Source: Faecousia sp. (lineage in GTDB: Bacteria; Bacillota; Clostridia; Oscillospirales; Oscillospiraceae). From it: DNA of 59,000 nt. The stretch is from NCBI GenBank assembly GCA_029257335.1, contig JARIBV010000129.1, positions 1 to 59,000 of the forward strand, read 5' to 3'. Position numbers and translations under genes: made by a program. Positions 19,190 to 27,141 of the stretch are shown here, piece after piece. Under the pieces are notes generated by a model. The model did not search any database, was not told the origin of the DNA, and saw only the letters and a program-made list of their open reading frames with translations. Position 1 is the first letter of the stretch, and the number at the start of each line of letters is the position of its first letter.

Positions 19190-19218
19190 ATGGTAACATG
19201 TGCCGCACGGTTTGTCAA
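19190..19218 (-). promoter_or_regulatory. Sigma-A promoter of the riboswitch-controlled chelatase operon
   Basis: Minus strand TTGACA (19218-19213), 17-base spacer, TACCAT (19195-19190). Transcription would begin at the 5' arm of the riboswitch closing stem. Confidence 0.65.
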
Positions 19219-19345
19219 GCCCCGGGGGGCCTTGCCCCACGGCTGGGAAAATCGGGGGAAATCCAGGTCCTTTTCCCAAAACCGGCCATAAAATCCCTCT
19301 TTTTGTCTCTTTTTCATGACCGTAGGCGGCACGGTCCCGGCCCTT

Positions 19346-19379
19346 AAAAAACAGCCTGCCTCACGGCGGAGGCAGGCTG
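19346..19379 (-). terminator. Terminator of the membrane protein gene ending at 19394
   Basis: Minus strand CAGCCTGCCT pairs with AGGCAGGCTG and is followed by TTTTTT. The space between it and the riboswitch promoter (19219-19345) contains no recognisable gene. Confidence 0.85.
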
Positions 19380-19393
19380 AAGGCTTACGATCT

Positions 19394-20590
19394 TTATAAT
19401 AGAGAAATGAAATAGAAAATCCAGTGGGCGCTGATGCCGGCAAAGAGGCCGCCGATGGTATGGCAGACAATGGCCTTACCGGTGAGGTAGCTGCACTTGA
19501 GGCTGGCCATCATGGCCACATGGGTGGACAGGTAGCCGCTCCAGCACATGGCCATGGAGGTGAACACCGCCACATCCTGGGCGGTGGCCAGCCCGCCGGC
19601 CAGAAGCCCGGGGACCATGCCCACGGCTGCGCCGCCGGAGCCAAGGGCCGTGATGGGGACGGCGATGCACTGGGAAGAGGAGAAGCCGAACAGGGGAGTG
19701 AGGAGAAACGACAGCTTTTCCCCGATCCAGGGGAGCAGCGCCACGCCCTCATAGGCAGCGCCGGTATAGACACCGCCTGCCCCGGGGCCCTGGGTCAGCA
19801 GGTTCACGATGGTGCAGATAATGAGCACGCCGGGGATGATGTCCAGGCCCATCTTGACACCGGCGGTGCCGCCGTCAATGAGGGCGGACAGAAACCGGGA
19901 GCCGATGCCGCCGTTGCGGACGGTACGGGTGTTGTCGTCTGCGTGCTTGCCGCTGCCGTCGCTGTCGCACCAGGCCTCGGTGCCATAGACTTTTTTCGTA
20001 AAGCGGAGCATGAGCCGGGTACTGACGATACTGCCCAGAAACGCACCCAGGTTGCCCACCAGAACGGCGGTGCCGAAGCCGGAGCCGCCGGCCAGATTCA
20101 TGCCCAGAATGGAGGCGGAGATCACGGCGCCCATGCCGTAGGCGGTGCCCAGGTTGGTGAGGGCAGGGAGCTGATAGCGCTTGAAGTAGCGGCGGAAGCT
20201 GTGGTCATCCGCCAGAGTCAGGATTGCGGGGTTATCAGACAGATAGGTGGTGACAATGCCCACGGAGGCGGCACCGGGCAGGCCGAAGACCACGCCCATA
20301 ATGGGGGAAAGGATCTTGTTGATGAGCGCAACCACGCCGAATTCCGTCAGCAGGGTGCCGATGGCACCGGCCAGGACGGCAATGCTCATGATGTAGAATA
20401 CGGTATTGATCAGCAGGTCAAAGGATGTGGACATCATGGTGTTGAGCATGTTGATCACACCCATTTTTCGCCCGATCAGGGCAAAAAACAGAAGAAACAC
20501 CCCCAAGAAAACAAAAGCCTCCAGGCTGACGGCTTTTTTTTCACGGGTCGTTTCCGTGCCGGTGGATACAGGTGTACTGGTTGGATCCAT
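19394..20590 (-). CDS. CD0519/CD1768-type membrane protein with nucleoside-recognition (Gate) fold
   Basis: A 398-residue polytopic membrane protein with about ten hydrophobic segments. It matches my recollection of the clostridial family called CD0519/CD1768, related to the nucleoside-recognition (Gate) proteins that include SpoIIIAJ-neighbour-like and YjiH-like transporters. Conserved-looking stretches include GLPGAASVGIVTTYLSDNPA and NLGTAYGMGAVISASI; the tail CHTIGGLFAGISAHW is typical of the group. A hydrophilic loop near residues 205-230 divides the two halves, each of which may be a Gate repeat. ATG 20590 follows TAGGAGGGTAT. It has its own promoter and terminator and is therefore a single-gene unit. 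The substrate is unknown. Confidence 0.8.
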   Translation of the reverse strand: MDPTSTPVSTGTETTREKKAVSLEAFVFLGVFLLFFALIGRKMGVINMLNTMMSTSFDLLINTVFYIMSIAVLAGAIGTLLTEFGVVALINKILSPIMGVVFGLPGAASVGIVTTYLSDNPAILTLADDHSFRRYFKRYQLPALTNLGTAYGMGAVISASILGMNLAGGSGFGTAVLVGNLGAFLGSIVSTRLMLRFTKKVYGTEAWCDSDGSGKHADDNTRTVRNGGIGSRFLSALIDGGTAGVKMGLDIIPGVLIICTIVNLLTQGPGAGGVYTGAAYEGVALLPWIGEKLSFLLTPLFGFSSSQCIAVPITALGSGGAAVGMVPGLLAGGLATAQDVAVFTSMAMCWSGYLSTHVAMMASLKCSYLTGKAIVCHTIGGLFAGISAHWIFYFISLL

Positions 20591-20627
20591 TGGATATACC
20601 CTCCTACGCAATCGTTCTCTGCCCCTT

Positions 20628-20656
20628 ATTGTAGCGGATATGAAACGAAATTTCAA
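20628..20656 (-). promoter_or_regulatory. Sigma-A promoter of the CD0519-type gene
   Basis: Minus strand TTGAAA (20656-20651), 17-base spacer, TACAAT (20633-20628). Confidence 0.6.
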
Positions 20657-20729
20657 CAAAAATATGCATGAATTTCATGTATAATTTGTAGGACATAGCA
20701 ACAAATTTTCGGCGGCCAGGCGAGTCCCA

Positions 20730-21146
20730 TCAGAAGGTATATTGTGTGCCGTGAGAAAACAATAATCCGTCCGTAAGCTTCACACACAGAATCACAGTGT
20801 TTTCGTCATTCAAATCGGTATGACCGTTATAAATCCATTCCCCGAATACCTGCTTCAGCTTATCTGCCATGGCGCGGTTTCCTGGGCTGCCAAAGTACCC
20901 CAGATTGATGCCCGTTCCGTGTGCGGTAAACCATTCACCGGCGATTGCCACAGCGGGATTTTTTTCGATTTGCTTCATTTTATAGGAGCGCATATGGGTA
21001 ATCACATAAAAGGAACCATTTTCGTAATATCCATTTACATAACGCACAGAAGGGACACCGTTTTCTGTTGTTGCCAATGCAATCACCGTATCTTTTCCAA
21101 ACCGCTGCGTCATGATTGTTTCAGCTTCCTGATTGAAAGCAGCCAT
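20730..21146 (-). CDS. Pyridoxamine 5'-phosphate oxidase-like FMN-binding protein
   Basis: A 138-residue protein with the split-barrel fold of the PNPOx-like flavin-binding family. Typical features are the N-terminal strand with VIALATTENGVPSVRYVNGYY, the central FYVITHMRSYKMKQIEKNPAVAIAG block in which Ser/Lys residues usually contact FMN phosphate, and a C-terminal GLLFSHG strand. Family members bind FMN, F420 or heme; most small clostridial ones have no assigned substrate. ATG 21146 follows AAGGAGGAGG. It is a single-gene unit with its own promoter; no terminator hairpin is evident after the stop. Confidence 0.85.
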   Translation of the reverse strand: MAAFNQEAETIMTQRFGKDTVIALATTENGVPSVRYVNGYYENGSFYVITHMRSYKMKQIEKNPAVAIAGEWFTAHGTGINLGYFGSPGNRAMADKLKQVFGEWIYNGHTDLNDENTVILCVKLTDGLLFSHGTQYTF

Positions 21147-21181
21147 ACATACCTCCTCCTTGCGTCCGATTAGTCAATTAG

Positions 21182-21210
21182 ATTCTATCACACAGCATCG
21201 TACCGTTCAA
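21182..21210 (-). promoter_or_regulatory. Sigma-A promoter of the PNPOx-like gene
   Basis: Minus strand TTGAAC (21210-21205), 17-base spacer, TAGAAT (21187-21182). Confidence 0.6.
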
Positions 21211-21257
21211 GACAAGCGTTCCAAACATTCAGCCGGAAAAGCCTGCCTTCGGAATAC

Positions 21258-21292
21258 AAAAACAGCAGCCACGAAATTGTGGCTGCTGTTTT
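21258..21292 (-). terminator. Terminator of the NlpC/P60 gene
   Basis: Perfect 14-bp inverted repeat AAAACAGCAGCCAC around GAAATT; the minus-strand stem ends in TTTT. Confidence 0.8.
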
Positions 21293-21329
21293 CACACCAC
21301 CGAATCATCGGCGGATGTTTACGAAGCAC

Positions 21330-22436
21330 TTATCCAATGCGGCGGGCGCAGAGGTAGTGGTCGGAATAATAGCCGGAGCTCAGGTTGCTGACCTGGACAT
21401 AGTCGCCGCCGGCGTGGATGAACTGATCGTCTCCGATGTAGATACCAACATGGGTAGCGGGAGCGTCGGTGTCATATGTACTGTGGAAGAACACCAGATC
21501 GCCGGGCAGCAGGTTGGAATAGCTCACGGCGTAGCCGTCTTCCAGCTGAGCGGAAGCGGTACGGTTGATGGAGTAGCCGCAGGCCCGCATGACATACTGG
21601 ACATAGCCGGAGCAGTCAAACCCGGAAGGAGAAGAGCCGCCCCAGACATAGGGAACGCCCAAATATCTCATGGCCTCCGCTACGATGGAATCGCCTGCGC
21701 TGCTGGTGTTGTCGATGTACTCGTCGTCGGAAGAATCGGAGTCCTCATAGTAGGAATCCTCCTCGTCCTCGGAATCTTCATAGTAAGAATCCTCGGAATC
21801 TTCGTAGTAGGAATCGTCGGAATCTTCGTAGTAGGAATCCTCCTGCTGAGAGTCATCGGTGTCGGAAGCGCTGGGGATGCTGCTGATGGGGTCGCCGTTG
21901 ATGAAATACTTGGGGCTTTCGCTGGAACCGGAGTTGGCATAGGGAACCTCGGTGAGATCCAGCAGATCAGAGCGGATATAACCCACCTGATCGTGATAGA
22001 GAACCTTGTACCAGCCGCAGTTGAAGCCGATGATGTAGGCCTCCTCGCCGCCGGAGATCTGGGCCACCAGAGAGCCGGAAGTACCGGGCTCGCTTCTCAT
22101 GTTCACCAGAGCGGTGTTGGTTCTGCCGTACCCAAGCTCTACATTCTCGCGCTCCTTCACGGTGAGGTAGTCGCCGTGCATGTAGCCCTCGGTGGTGTTG
22201 TAGATGACCTTGTACCAGTCGCCCTCCTGATCGAGGACGACCACATAGTCGCCGCGATAGGAAAGATCCTTGATTTCGCTGCTGGTGCTGGGCTCGGCGC
22301 GCAGCCGCAGAGCGGAAGCGTCAACGATGCCGATGGCGTCCTTTACAGAGTCAGATGCGTTGGTGGTGAGAACCAGGGTACTGACAAGACCTGAAAGAAC
22401 CAAAACCAAGCTTAGAAATCGTTTTTTGCTGTTCAT
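21330..22436 (-). CDS. Secreted SH3b-NlpC/P60 peptidoglycan hydrolase
   Basis: A 368-residue cell-wall hydrolase. A signal peptide (residues 1 to about 27) is followed by two bacterial SH3 domains (about 36-95 and 103-160), an acidic low-complexity linker (about 195-245) and a C-terminal NlpC/P60 domain. The catalytic residues are visible: Cys275 in GFDCSGYVQ, His329 in THVGIYIG and His341 in FIHAGG. Such enzymes cut the D-Glu to meso-DAP or Lys bond of the stem peptide during growth or separation. The linker holds four copies of SYYEDS separated by acidic residues. It is encoded 24 bases after a small gene with which it shares a promoter carrying a WalR-type box; WalRK is the known regulator of such autolysins in Firmicutes. 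Confidence 0.93.
   Translation of the reverse strand: MNSKKRFLSLVLVLSGLVSTLVLTTNASDSVKDAIGIVDASALRLRAEPSTSSEIKDLSYRGDYVVVLDQEGDWYKVIYNTTEGYMHGDYLTVKERENVELGYGRTNTALVNMRSEPGTSGSLVAQISGGEEAYIIGFNCGWYKVLYHDQVGYIRSDLLDLTEVPYANSGSSESPKYFINGDPISSIPSASDTDDSQQEDSYYEDSDDSYYEDSEDSYYEDSEDEEDSYYEDSDSSDDEYIDNTSSAGDSIVAEAMRYLGVPYVWGGSSPSGFDCSGYVQYVMRACGYSINRTASAQLEDGYAVSYSNLLPGDLVFFHSTYDTDAPATHVGIYIGDDQFIHAGGDYVQVSNLSSGYYSDHYLCARRIG
21715..21845 (-). repeat. Tandem SYYEDS-coding repeat in the hydrolase linker
   Basis: Forward-strand copies of the block GAATCTTCGTAGTAGGAATC and close variants recur four times. They encode an Asp/Glu/Ser/Tyr-rich spacer between the SH3 and catalytic domains. Such arrays can change copy number by slippage; that is inference. 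Confidence 0.75.
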
Positions 22437-22460
22437 ACATTACCCTCCGTCTTACGATAT

Positions 22461-22748
22461 TTACTTTACGATGGTGCGCTCCAGCCAGACGCAGCCAACA
22501 TCCATTGCTGCGTACAGGCCGTCTTTTTCCGTCTTTTTCACGACACGGTCCCGGGATTTTGCCTCCGGGTCATTCAGCAGGAGCTGAACGGAGACACGGG
22601 ACGCCACATCCAGGTCATGGACCTTTTTGGTCTCCAGAACCTGGAGCATGACGATGTGGGAATCGGCCATAGAGCCGTAATAAATCATATTGCCTTTCCG
22701 CATAAGGGGGCGACCCTTATAGGTGAGGCCTGCAGTTTGCTCAGACAT
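22461..22748 (-). CDS. Small conserved protein of unknown function
   Basis: A 95-residue soluble protein that I associate with a small family of unknown function found in clostridial genomes, without a known name. It begins MSEQTAGLTYKGRPLMRKGN and has a compact alpha/beta pattern with YYGSMADSHIVMLQVLE in the middle and a basic stretch SRDRVVKKTEKDGLY, then CVWLERTIVK at the end. There is no signal peptide, membrane helix or metal motif. ATG 22748 follows GGGAGGTTT and is preferred over an in-frame start ten codons upstream. It leads the short operon with the NlpC/P60 hydrolase, suggesting a cell-envelope or growth-linked role by association only. Confidence 0.75.
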   Translation of the reverse strand: MSEQTAGLTYKGRPLMRKGNMIYYGSMADSHIVMLQVLETKKVHDLDVASRVSVQLLLNDPEAKSRDRVVKKTEKDGLYAAMDVGCVWLERTIVK

Positions 22749-22769
22749 TTGAAACCTCCCTGACGAAAA

Positions 22770-22786
22770 TGTAACCAAATTGTAAC
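22770..22786 (+). promoter_or_regulatory. WalR-type binding box (TGTAAC-N5-TGTAAC)
   Basis: TGTAAC CAAAT TGTAAC matches the published WalR (YycF) consensus of two TGTWAH hexamers five bases apart. A further weaker copy, CGTAAC, follows at 22791. The box overlaps the -10 element of the minus-strand promoter that drives the small protein and the NlpC/P60 hydrolase, a position compatible with repression. Binding is inference. Confidence 0.45.
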
Positions 22787-22807
22787 ACGCCGTAACAAAT
22801 TTGTCAA
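22779..22807 (-). promoter_or_regulatory. Sigma-A promoter of the small protein-NlpC/P60 operon
   Basis: Minus strand TTGACA (22807-22802), 17-base spacer, TACAAT (22784-22779). Near-consensus. Confidence 0.75.
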
Positions 22808-22935
22808 GTCTTTGAGGGCGCTTTTTTCCTGAAAGTTACGGTATTTGCTGCAAAAAGGTCCGTTGTATGGGAAAAAGTGGATGTTGTGGTGGGGTAAGAC
22901 GGAGGGATGGTATGCAAAAACGGGTGCCATAGGCA

Positions 22936-22970
22936 GAAAACTGGGGTTGCGGCAAAGGCAGCAACCCCAG
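22936..22970 (-). terminator. Terminator of ireB
   Basis: Minus strand CTGGGGTTGC pairs with GCAACCCCAG, followed by TTTTCT; it begins nine bases after the ireB stop. Confidence 0.85.
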
Positions 22971-22978
22971 TGTGCGAG

Positions 22979-23230
22979 TTATTTCTGACCGAAAAGGTAA
23001 TATTTTACAAGCTCCTGAAGAAGCTCGTCCCGATCCAGCTTACAAATCATGGCCCGGGCACCATTGTAATTTGTGATGTATGTGGGGTCCTCGGACAGGA
23101 GGTAGCCCACGATCTGGTTGATGGGATTGTAACCTTTTTCGCTGAGGGCATCAAATACGGCACGGAGGATCCGGCGCATATTGCTGCTGTCGTCACTGGG
23201 AACGGTGAACTTAATGGTGCTGTGATCCAC
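22979..23230 (-). CDS. ireB: IreB family regulatory phosphoprotein (UPF0297)
   Basis: An 83-residue protein of the IreB family. In Enterococcus the member is a substrate of the Ser/Thr kinase IreK and influences cephalosporin resistance; elsewhere its role is not settled. The hallmark stretch [20 protein letters not shown] is intact, followed by the basic [17 protein letters not shown] helix. Length and sequence pattern match the family. The start is a GTG preceded by GGAGGGGTC. In many Firmicutes ireB lies with ruvX (yrrK) after alaS; here it is a single gene with its own promoter and terminator downstream of pheT. Confidence 0.92.
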   Translation of the reverse strand: MDHSTIKFTVPSDDSSNMRRILRAVFDALSEKGYNPINQIVGYLLSEDPTYITNYNGARAMICKLDRDELLQELVKYYLFGQK

Positions 23231-23276
23231 AAAGGACCCCTCCTCTATCTGTCTATTTTATCATAAGACAGACAAT

Positions 23277-23305
23277 ATCATACTACAAAATCAAAGCAAA
23301 GTAAA
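23277..23305 (-). promoter_or_regulatory. Sigma-A-like promoter of ireB
   Basis: Minus strand TTTACT (23305-23300), 17-base spacer, TATGAT (23282-23277), placed directly after the pheT stop. Confidence 0.5.
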
Positions 23306-23339
23306 GCATTCCTGAAAAAATTCATGAAATCTTTATATT

Positions 23340-25727
23340 TTACCGCAGGGTGGCTCCCAGCCGGGATTCCAGGGCCTCCAGGACCTTTTTGACCACGGCC
23401 TCGGAGTCGGCGTCGGTTAGGGTCCGCTCATCGGCCCGAAGGGTCAGGGAGAAGGCAAGGCTCTTCTTTCCCTCTGCCACGCCCTTGCCCCGGTAGATGT
23501 CAAAGAGGCGGACCTCACGCAGGAGCTTTCCTCCGGCTTCGGTCATGACCTGCTCCATCCGGGCCACGGTAACGGCCTCGTCGCAGATGAGGGCCAGGTC
23601 TCTGGTAACGGCAGGGTACTTGGGCAGGGGCACATAGGTGGGTGCATCCTGACGCAGGTCAAACAGGGCGCTGAAGTTCAGCTCGCAGCAGTAGACCTCC
23701 ATATCCAGCCCGTAGTTCCGGGCGACCAGAGGATGGAGCTGGCCCAGATAGCCCAGGTCCACCCCCTCTACGCTGACCTTGGCGCAGCGGCCGGGGTGGA
23801 AGGTGGGGTGGTCGGTCACGGCGGTGTAGACGGCCTTTTTCACCCGAAGACCTGCAAAAATGGCTTCCAGCTCCCCCTTCAGGGTGAAGAAGGTCTCTCC
23901 GGCCCCGTAGGTGCCCAGGACCAGCATCTTAGGCTCCCGGGGAAGGTCCTCGCCCTCCTGGGGCAGGTAGATCTTGGCCAGCTCATAGAGCTTTGCGGAC
24001 TTGTTGTGATAGGCATTGTTCCGGGAGAGGATGTCCAGCATGGAGGGCAGGGCCACGGTGCGCATAATGGAGGTGTCCTCGCCCAGAGGATTCTGGATCT
24101 TCAGTGTGCGGCGAAGCACGCTGTCTTCGGGCAGACGAATCTGGTCAAAGACGGCAGGGGACACAAAGGAATAGGTGATGATCTCGCTGTAGCCCAGAGA
24201 GCGGCACAGCTGGCCTGCCCGGGACTCCAGAAGCATCCGGGGGGGATAGCCGCCCTGGGTGGAGGTCTTGAACTCCGTGGTGGGGATCTCGTTATAGCCG
24301 AAGGAACGGCCCACCTCCTCGGCAATGTCCGCCATGAGGTTGAGGTCGGGACGCCAGGAGGGGACATAGATGGTGTCGCCCTGCACGGGGATCTCCAGCA
24401 GGTTCAGATAGTTCACCATGTCCTCCCTGGAAATGCAGGTGCCCAAAAGCTTGTTGATGGCCTCCACATCCAGCGGCAGGGTCTTTTCCTGGGGAACATA
24501 GTTGAGCACATCGATGGTGCCGTCCAGCACATCGCCGCACTGCAACAGCTCCACCAGCTCACAGGCCCGCTGCACCGCGGGAACGGTCATCATGGGGTCC
24601 AGATTCTTTTCAAACTTGCCGGAGGCCTCCGTGCGCAGGCCCAGACGCAGGGCGGTCTGCCGGATGGAGGTGCCGTCAAAGTTGGCGGACTCAAAGACCA
24701 CGGTGGTGGTGGTTTCGGTGATCTCGGAATTTTCGCCGCCCATGATGCCCGCCAGGCCGATGGGCTTTTCTCCGTCTGCGATCACCAGCATCCCGGGCGT
24801 CAGGTTCCGCAGGGTGCCGTCCAGGGTGGTGATGGCTTCGCCCTCCACGCTCTGCCGGACCACAATGGTGCCGGAGGACACATACCGGTAGTCAAAGGCG
24901 TGCATGGGCTGGCCGTATTCCAGCATCACATAGTTGGTGATGTCCACGATGTTGTTGATGGGCCGCACGCCGTTGGCACGCAGGCGCCGGCGCAGCCACT
25001 TGGGAGAGGGGCCTACCTTCACGTTGGCCACCATCCGGGCGGTGTAGCGGCGGCACAGCTCCTCTGCGGGCACCTCCACATCCAGCTTTTCAAAGATGGA
25101 GCCGGCATCGCTGCCCTTCACCACAGGCTCGTGGTGGCGCATGGGCAGATGGAAGGCGGCGGCGGATTCTCTGGCCAGGCCCAGGATGGAATAGCAGTCG
25201 GGCCGGTTGTTGGTGATCTCGAAGTCCACCACGGTGTCGTCGTTGCCTATGACCAGGTTGATGTCGTCGCCGGGCTTGCAGTCCTCGCCGTTCAGGATCC
25301 AGATGCCGTCGGCAAAAACACCGGGCAGGTCGTTCTGGGTGAGGCCCAGCTCCTCAAAGGAGCAGAGCATTCCGTTGGACTTTTCCCCGCGCAGCTTGCC
25401 CTTGGTGATGTGCACGCCTCCGGGAAGCCAGGAATTATGCAAAGCGGCGGGGACCAGATCCCCCTCATGGACATTCTGGGCGCCGGTGACGATCTGCACC
25501 GGCTCGTCCTTTCCCACCTCCACCTGACAGATAAACATGTGGTCGGAATTGGGGTGGGGCACCATGGACAGGACCTTGCCCACCACCACATTGCGGATCT
25601 GGGCGCTCATGGATTCGTAGGTCTCCACCTTCTGGCCGAAGACGGTCATGGTCTCTACATATTCTTTATCGGAAATGTGGGACAGGTCCACAAATTCCTC
25701 GTTGATCCATTTTCTGTTGAGTTTCAT
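23340..25727 (-). CDS. pheT: Phenylalanine--tRNA ligase beta subunit
   Basis: The beta subunit of the heterotetrameric phenylalanyl-tRNA synthetase carries tRNA-binding and editing functions. At 795 residues it has normal bacterial length. Domains in order are an N-terminal EMAP-like tRNA-binding domain (about 40-155), the B3/B4 editing domain (about 210-385), the B5 domain (about 400-475), the catalytic-like core and a C-terminal anticodon-binding FDX-ACB domain (about 700-795). Phrases such as KWLRRRLRANGVRPINNIVDITNYVMLE and MHAFDY are characteristic. It follows pheS by 12 bases and shares the T-box-controlled transcript. No hairpin terminator was seen after the stop; ireB follows with its own promoter. 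Confidence 0.97.
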   Translation of the reverse strand: MKLNRKWINEEFVDLSHISDKEYVETMTVFGQKVETYESMSAQIRNVVVGKVLSMVPHPNSDHMFICQVEVGKDEPVQIVTGAQNVHEGDLVPAALHNSWLPGGVHITKGKLRGEKSNGMLCSFEELGLTQNDLPGVFADGIWILNGEDCKPGDDINLVIGNDDTVVDFEITNNRPDCYSILGLARESAAAFHLPMRHHEPVVKGSDAGSIFEKLDVEVPAEELCRRYTARMVANVKVGPSPKWLRRRLRANGVRPINNIVDITNYVMLEYGQPMHAFDYRYVSSGTIVVRQSVEGEAITTLDGTLRNLTPGMLVIADGEKPIGLAGIMGGENSEITETTTTVVFESANFDGTSIRQTALRLGLRTEASGKFEKNLDPMMTVPAVQRACELVELLQCGDVLDGTIDVLNYVPQEKTLPLDVEAINKLLGTCISREDMVNYLNLLEIPVQGDTIYVPSWRPDLNLMADIAEEVGRSFGYNEIPTTEFKTSTQGGYPPRMLLESRAGQLCRSLGYSEIITYSFVSPAVFDQIRLPEDSVLRRTLKIQNPLGEDTSIMRTVALPSMLDILSRNNAYHNKSAKLYELAKIYLPQEGEDLPREPKMLVLGTYGAGETFFTLKGELEAIFAGLRVKKAVYTAVTDHPTFHPGRCAKVSVEGVDLGYLGQLHPLVARNYGLDMEVYCCELNFSALFDLRQDAPTYVPLPKYPAVTRDLALICDEAVTVARMEQVMTEAGGKLLREVRLFDIYRGKGVAEGKKSLAFSLTLRADERTLTDADSEAVVKKVLEALESRLGATLR

Positions 25728-25739
25728 CTTGCTGCCTCC

Positions 25740-26783
25740 TTAGAACTGGTTCAGGAACCGCACATCATTGTCGAAAATCAGGCGCAGGTCATTGATGCGC
25801 ATGCGGCCCATGGCCATACGCTCCAGACCCATGCCAAAGGCAAAGCCGGAGTATCTGGAAGGATCGATGCCGCAGCCCTCCAGCACCTTGGGATGCACCA
25901 TACCGGCACCCAGCAGCTCGATCCAGCCCTCGCCGTGGCAGGTGGAGCAGACCTGGCCGTCCACCTGGCCGGTGCCGTGGCACTTGTGGCACTGCATGTC
26001 CATTTCGCAGCTGGGCTCGGTGAAGGGGAAGTGGTGGGGACGGAAGCGCATCACGGCGTCCTCTCCGTAGATCCGCTTCATGAGGCTCACCAGAGCGCCC
26101 TTCAGATCCCCCATGGTGATGCCCTCGTCCACCACCAGACCCTCGATCTGATGGAACATGGGCGAATGGGTGGCGTCGGCCTCGTCCTTGCGGTACACCC
26201 GGCCGGGGGCCAGGATGCAGATGGGGGGCTTGGTGTGCTCCATGGCCCGGATCTGCATGGGGCTGGTCTGGGTGCGCAGCAGAAGAGAGTCGTCATCCGT
26301 AAAATAGAAGGTATCGCTGCGGTCCCGGGAGGGGTGGCCCTCCTCGATGTTCAGCTTGGTGAAGTTATACCGGGCCAGCTCCACCTCGGGGCCGTCTACC
26401 ACCTGATAGCCCAGACCCACAAAGATGTCCTTGATTTCCTGAAGCACCTGGTTCATGGGGTGCTGATGGCCCAGCACCACGGGGCTGCCGGGGATGGTCA
26501 CGTCGATGGCCTCGGCGGCCAGTTTGGCCTCCAGGGCGGCGGCGTCCAGCCGGGCCTTGCACTGCTCCAGCTTCTGCTCGATATCGGCCCGGACGGTGTT
26601 GGCCAGCTGGCCCATGACGGGCCGCTCCTCGGGGCTGAGCTTGCCCATGGTTTTCAACACGGCGGTGAGCTCTCCCTTTTTGCCCAGGAGCTTCACCCGA
26701 AGCTCCTCCAGGGCGGCCGGAGACCGGGCCTCGTCAAGGGCACGCAGGCCGTTCAGACGGATTTGTTCCAACTGCTGTTTCAT
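25740..26783 (-). CDS. pheS: Phenylalanine--tRNA ligase alpha subunit
   Basis: Catalytic alpha subunit (347 residues) of phenylalanyl-tRNA synthetase, class II. An N-terminal coiled-coil arm (about residues 1-85) precedes the catalytic core, with the class II motif 2 region around VYRKDEADATHSPMFHQIEG and motif 3 GFAFGMGLERMAMGRM near the C-terminus. A CHKCHGTGQVDGQVCSTC insert around residues 250-270 has four paired cysteines that could hold zinc, a feature I know from some clostridial PheS. ATG 26783 follows AGGAGAGACG; an in-frame extension upstream runs through the T-box leader and is not real. It heads the pheST operon under T-box control. Confidence 0.97.
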   Translation of the reverse strand: MKQQLEQIRLNGLRALDEARSPAALEELRVKLLGKKGELTAVLKTMGKLSPEERPVMGQLANTVRADIEQKLEQCKARLDAAALEAKLAAEAIDVTIPGSPVVLGHQHPMNQVLQEIKDIFVGLGYQVVDGPEVELARYNFTKLNIEEGHPSRDRSDTFYFTDDDSLLLRTQTSPMQIRAMEHTKPPICILAPGRVYRKDEADATHSPMFHQIEGLVVDEGITMGDLKGALVSLMKRIYGEDAVMRFRPHHFPFTEPSCEMDMQCHKCHGTGQVDGQVCSTCHGEGWIELLGAGMVHPKVLEGCGIDPSRYSGFAFGMGLERMAMGRMRINDLRLIFDNDVRFLNQF

Positions 26784-26816
26784 GGATGTTCGTCTCTCCT
26801 TTTTGTAAAATGCATA

Positions 26817-27062
26817 AGAAAAAGGCCCTTCCTCCCAACAAAGGGGACGAAAGACCAAAACGCTTCCGCGGTACCACCCGCAATTCGCCAAACGGCGCAC
26901 TTTTGACCCGTAACGGAGGCCCACCGGCCGGCCCTACTGATACAGTTCAGGCGGCAGCTCCCGGGAGAAGGCCCTGGCACAGGCGTGAAGCGGCTCCCAC
27001 CATCCCGCTCTCTCTGACCACGCCGGGCATGACAGGACAGCCCGTTCTCAGCTTTTTTGTAA
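26817..27062 (-). promoter_or_regulatory. Phe-specific T-box leader of pheST
   Basis: The minus strand carries the T-box core GGGTGGTACCGCGG (about 26876-26863), preceded by the AGTAGG...CCGGTGG...CCGTTA segment and a stem I region starting AGAGAGAGCGGGATGG. The specifier position before CCCGGGAGCTGC reads TTC (26969-26967), a Phe codon, in agreement with the downstream pheS. A stem with GGTCTTTCGTCCC and GGGAGGAAGGGCC followed by TTTTT (near 26852-26815) is the terminator that uncharged tRNA-Phe would prevent from forming. Confidence 0.9.
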
Positions 27063-27070
27063 TCGATTGC

Positions 27071-27099
27071 ATTTTAACACACATTTTCGCAACTTGCAA
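27071..27099 (-). promoter_or_regulatory. Sigma-A promoter of the pheST T-box transcript
   Basis: Minus strand TTGCAA (27099-27094), 17-base spacer, TAAAAT (27076-27071), just upstream of the T-box leader. Confidence 0.6.
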
Positions 27100-27141
27100 G
27101 CACTTTTTGGAAGGGGAAGGAGAAAGACCGGGAAGTTTTGT

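Noticed and set aside
21700-21860. Possible CRISPR-like short repeat array
   Set aside because: The repeats are in frame, have no unique spacers and encode the acidic SYYEDS linker of the NlpC/P60 hydrolase.
23733-26906. Very long open frame (over 1000 codons) on the plus strand opposite pheT and pheS
   Set aside because: It is the mirror of GC-rich codon use in the real minus-strand genes. The product is Gly/His-rich low-complexity and resembles nothing; no ribosome binding site was seen.
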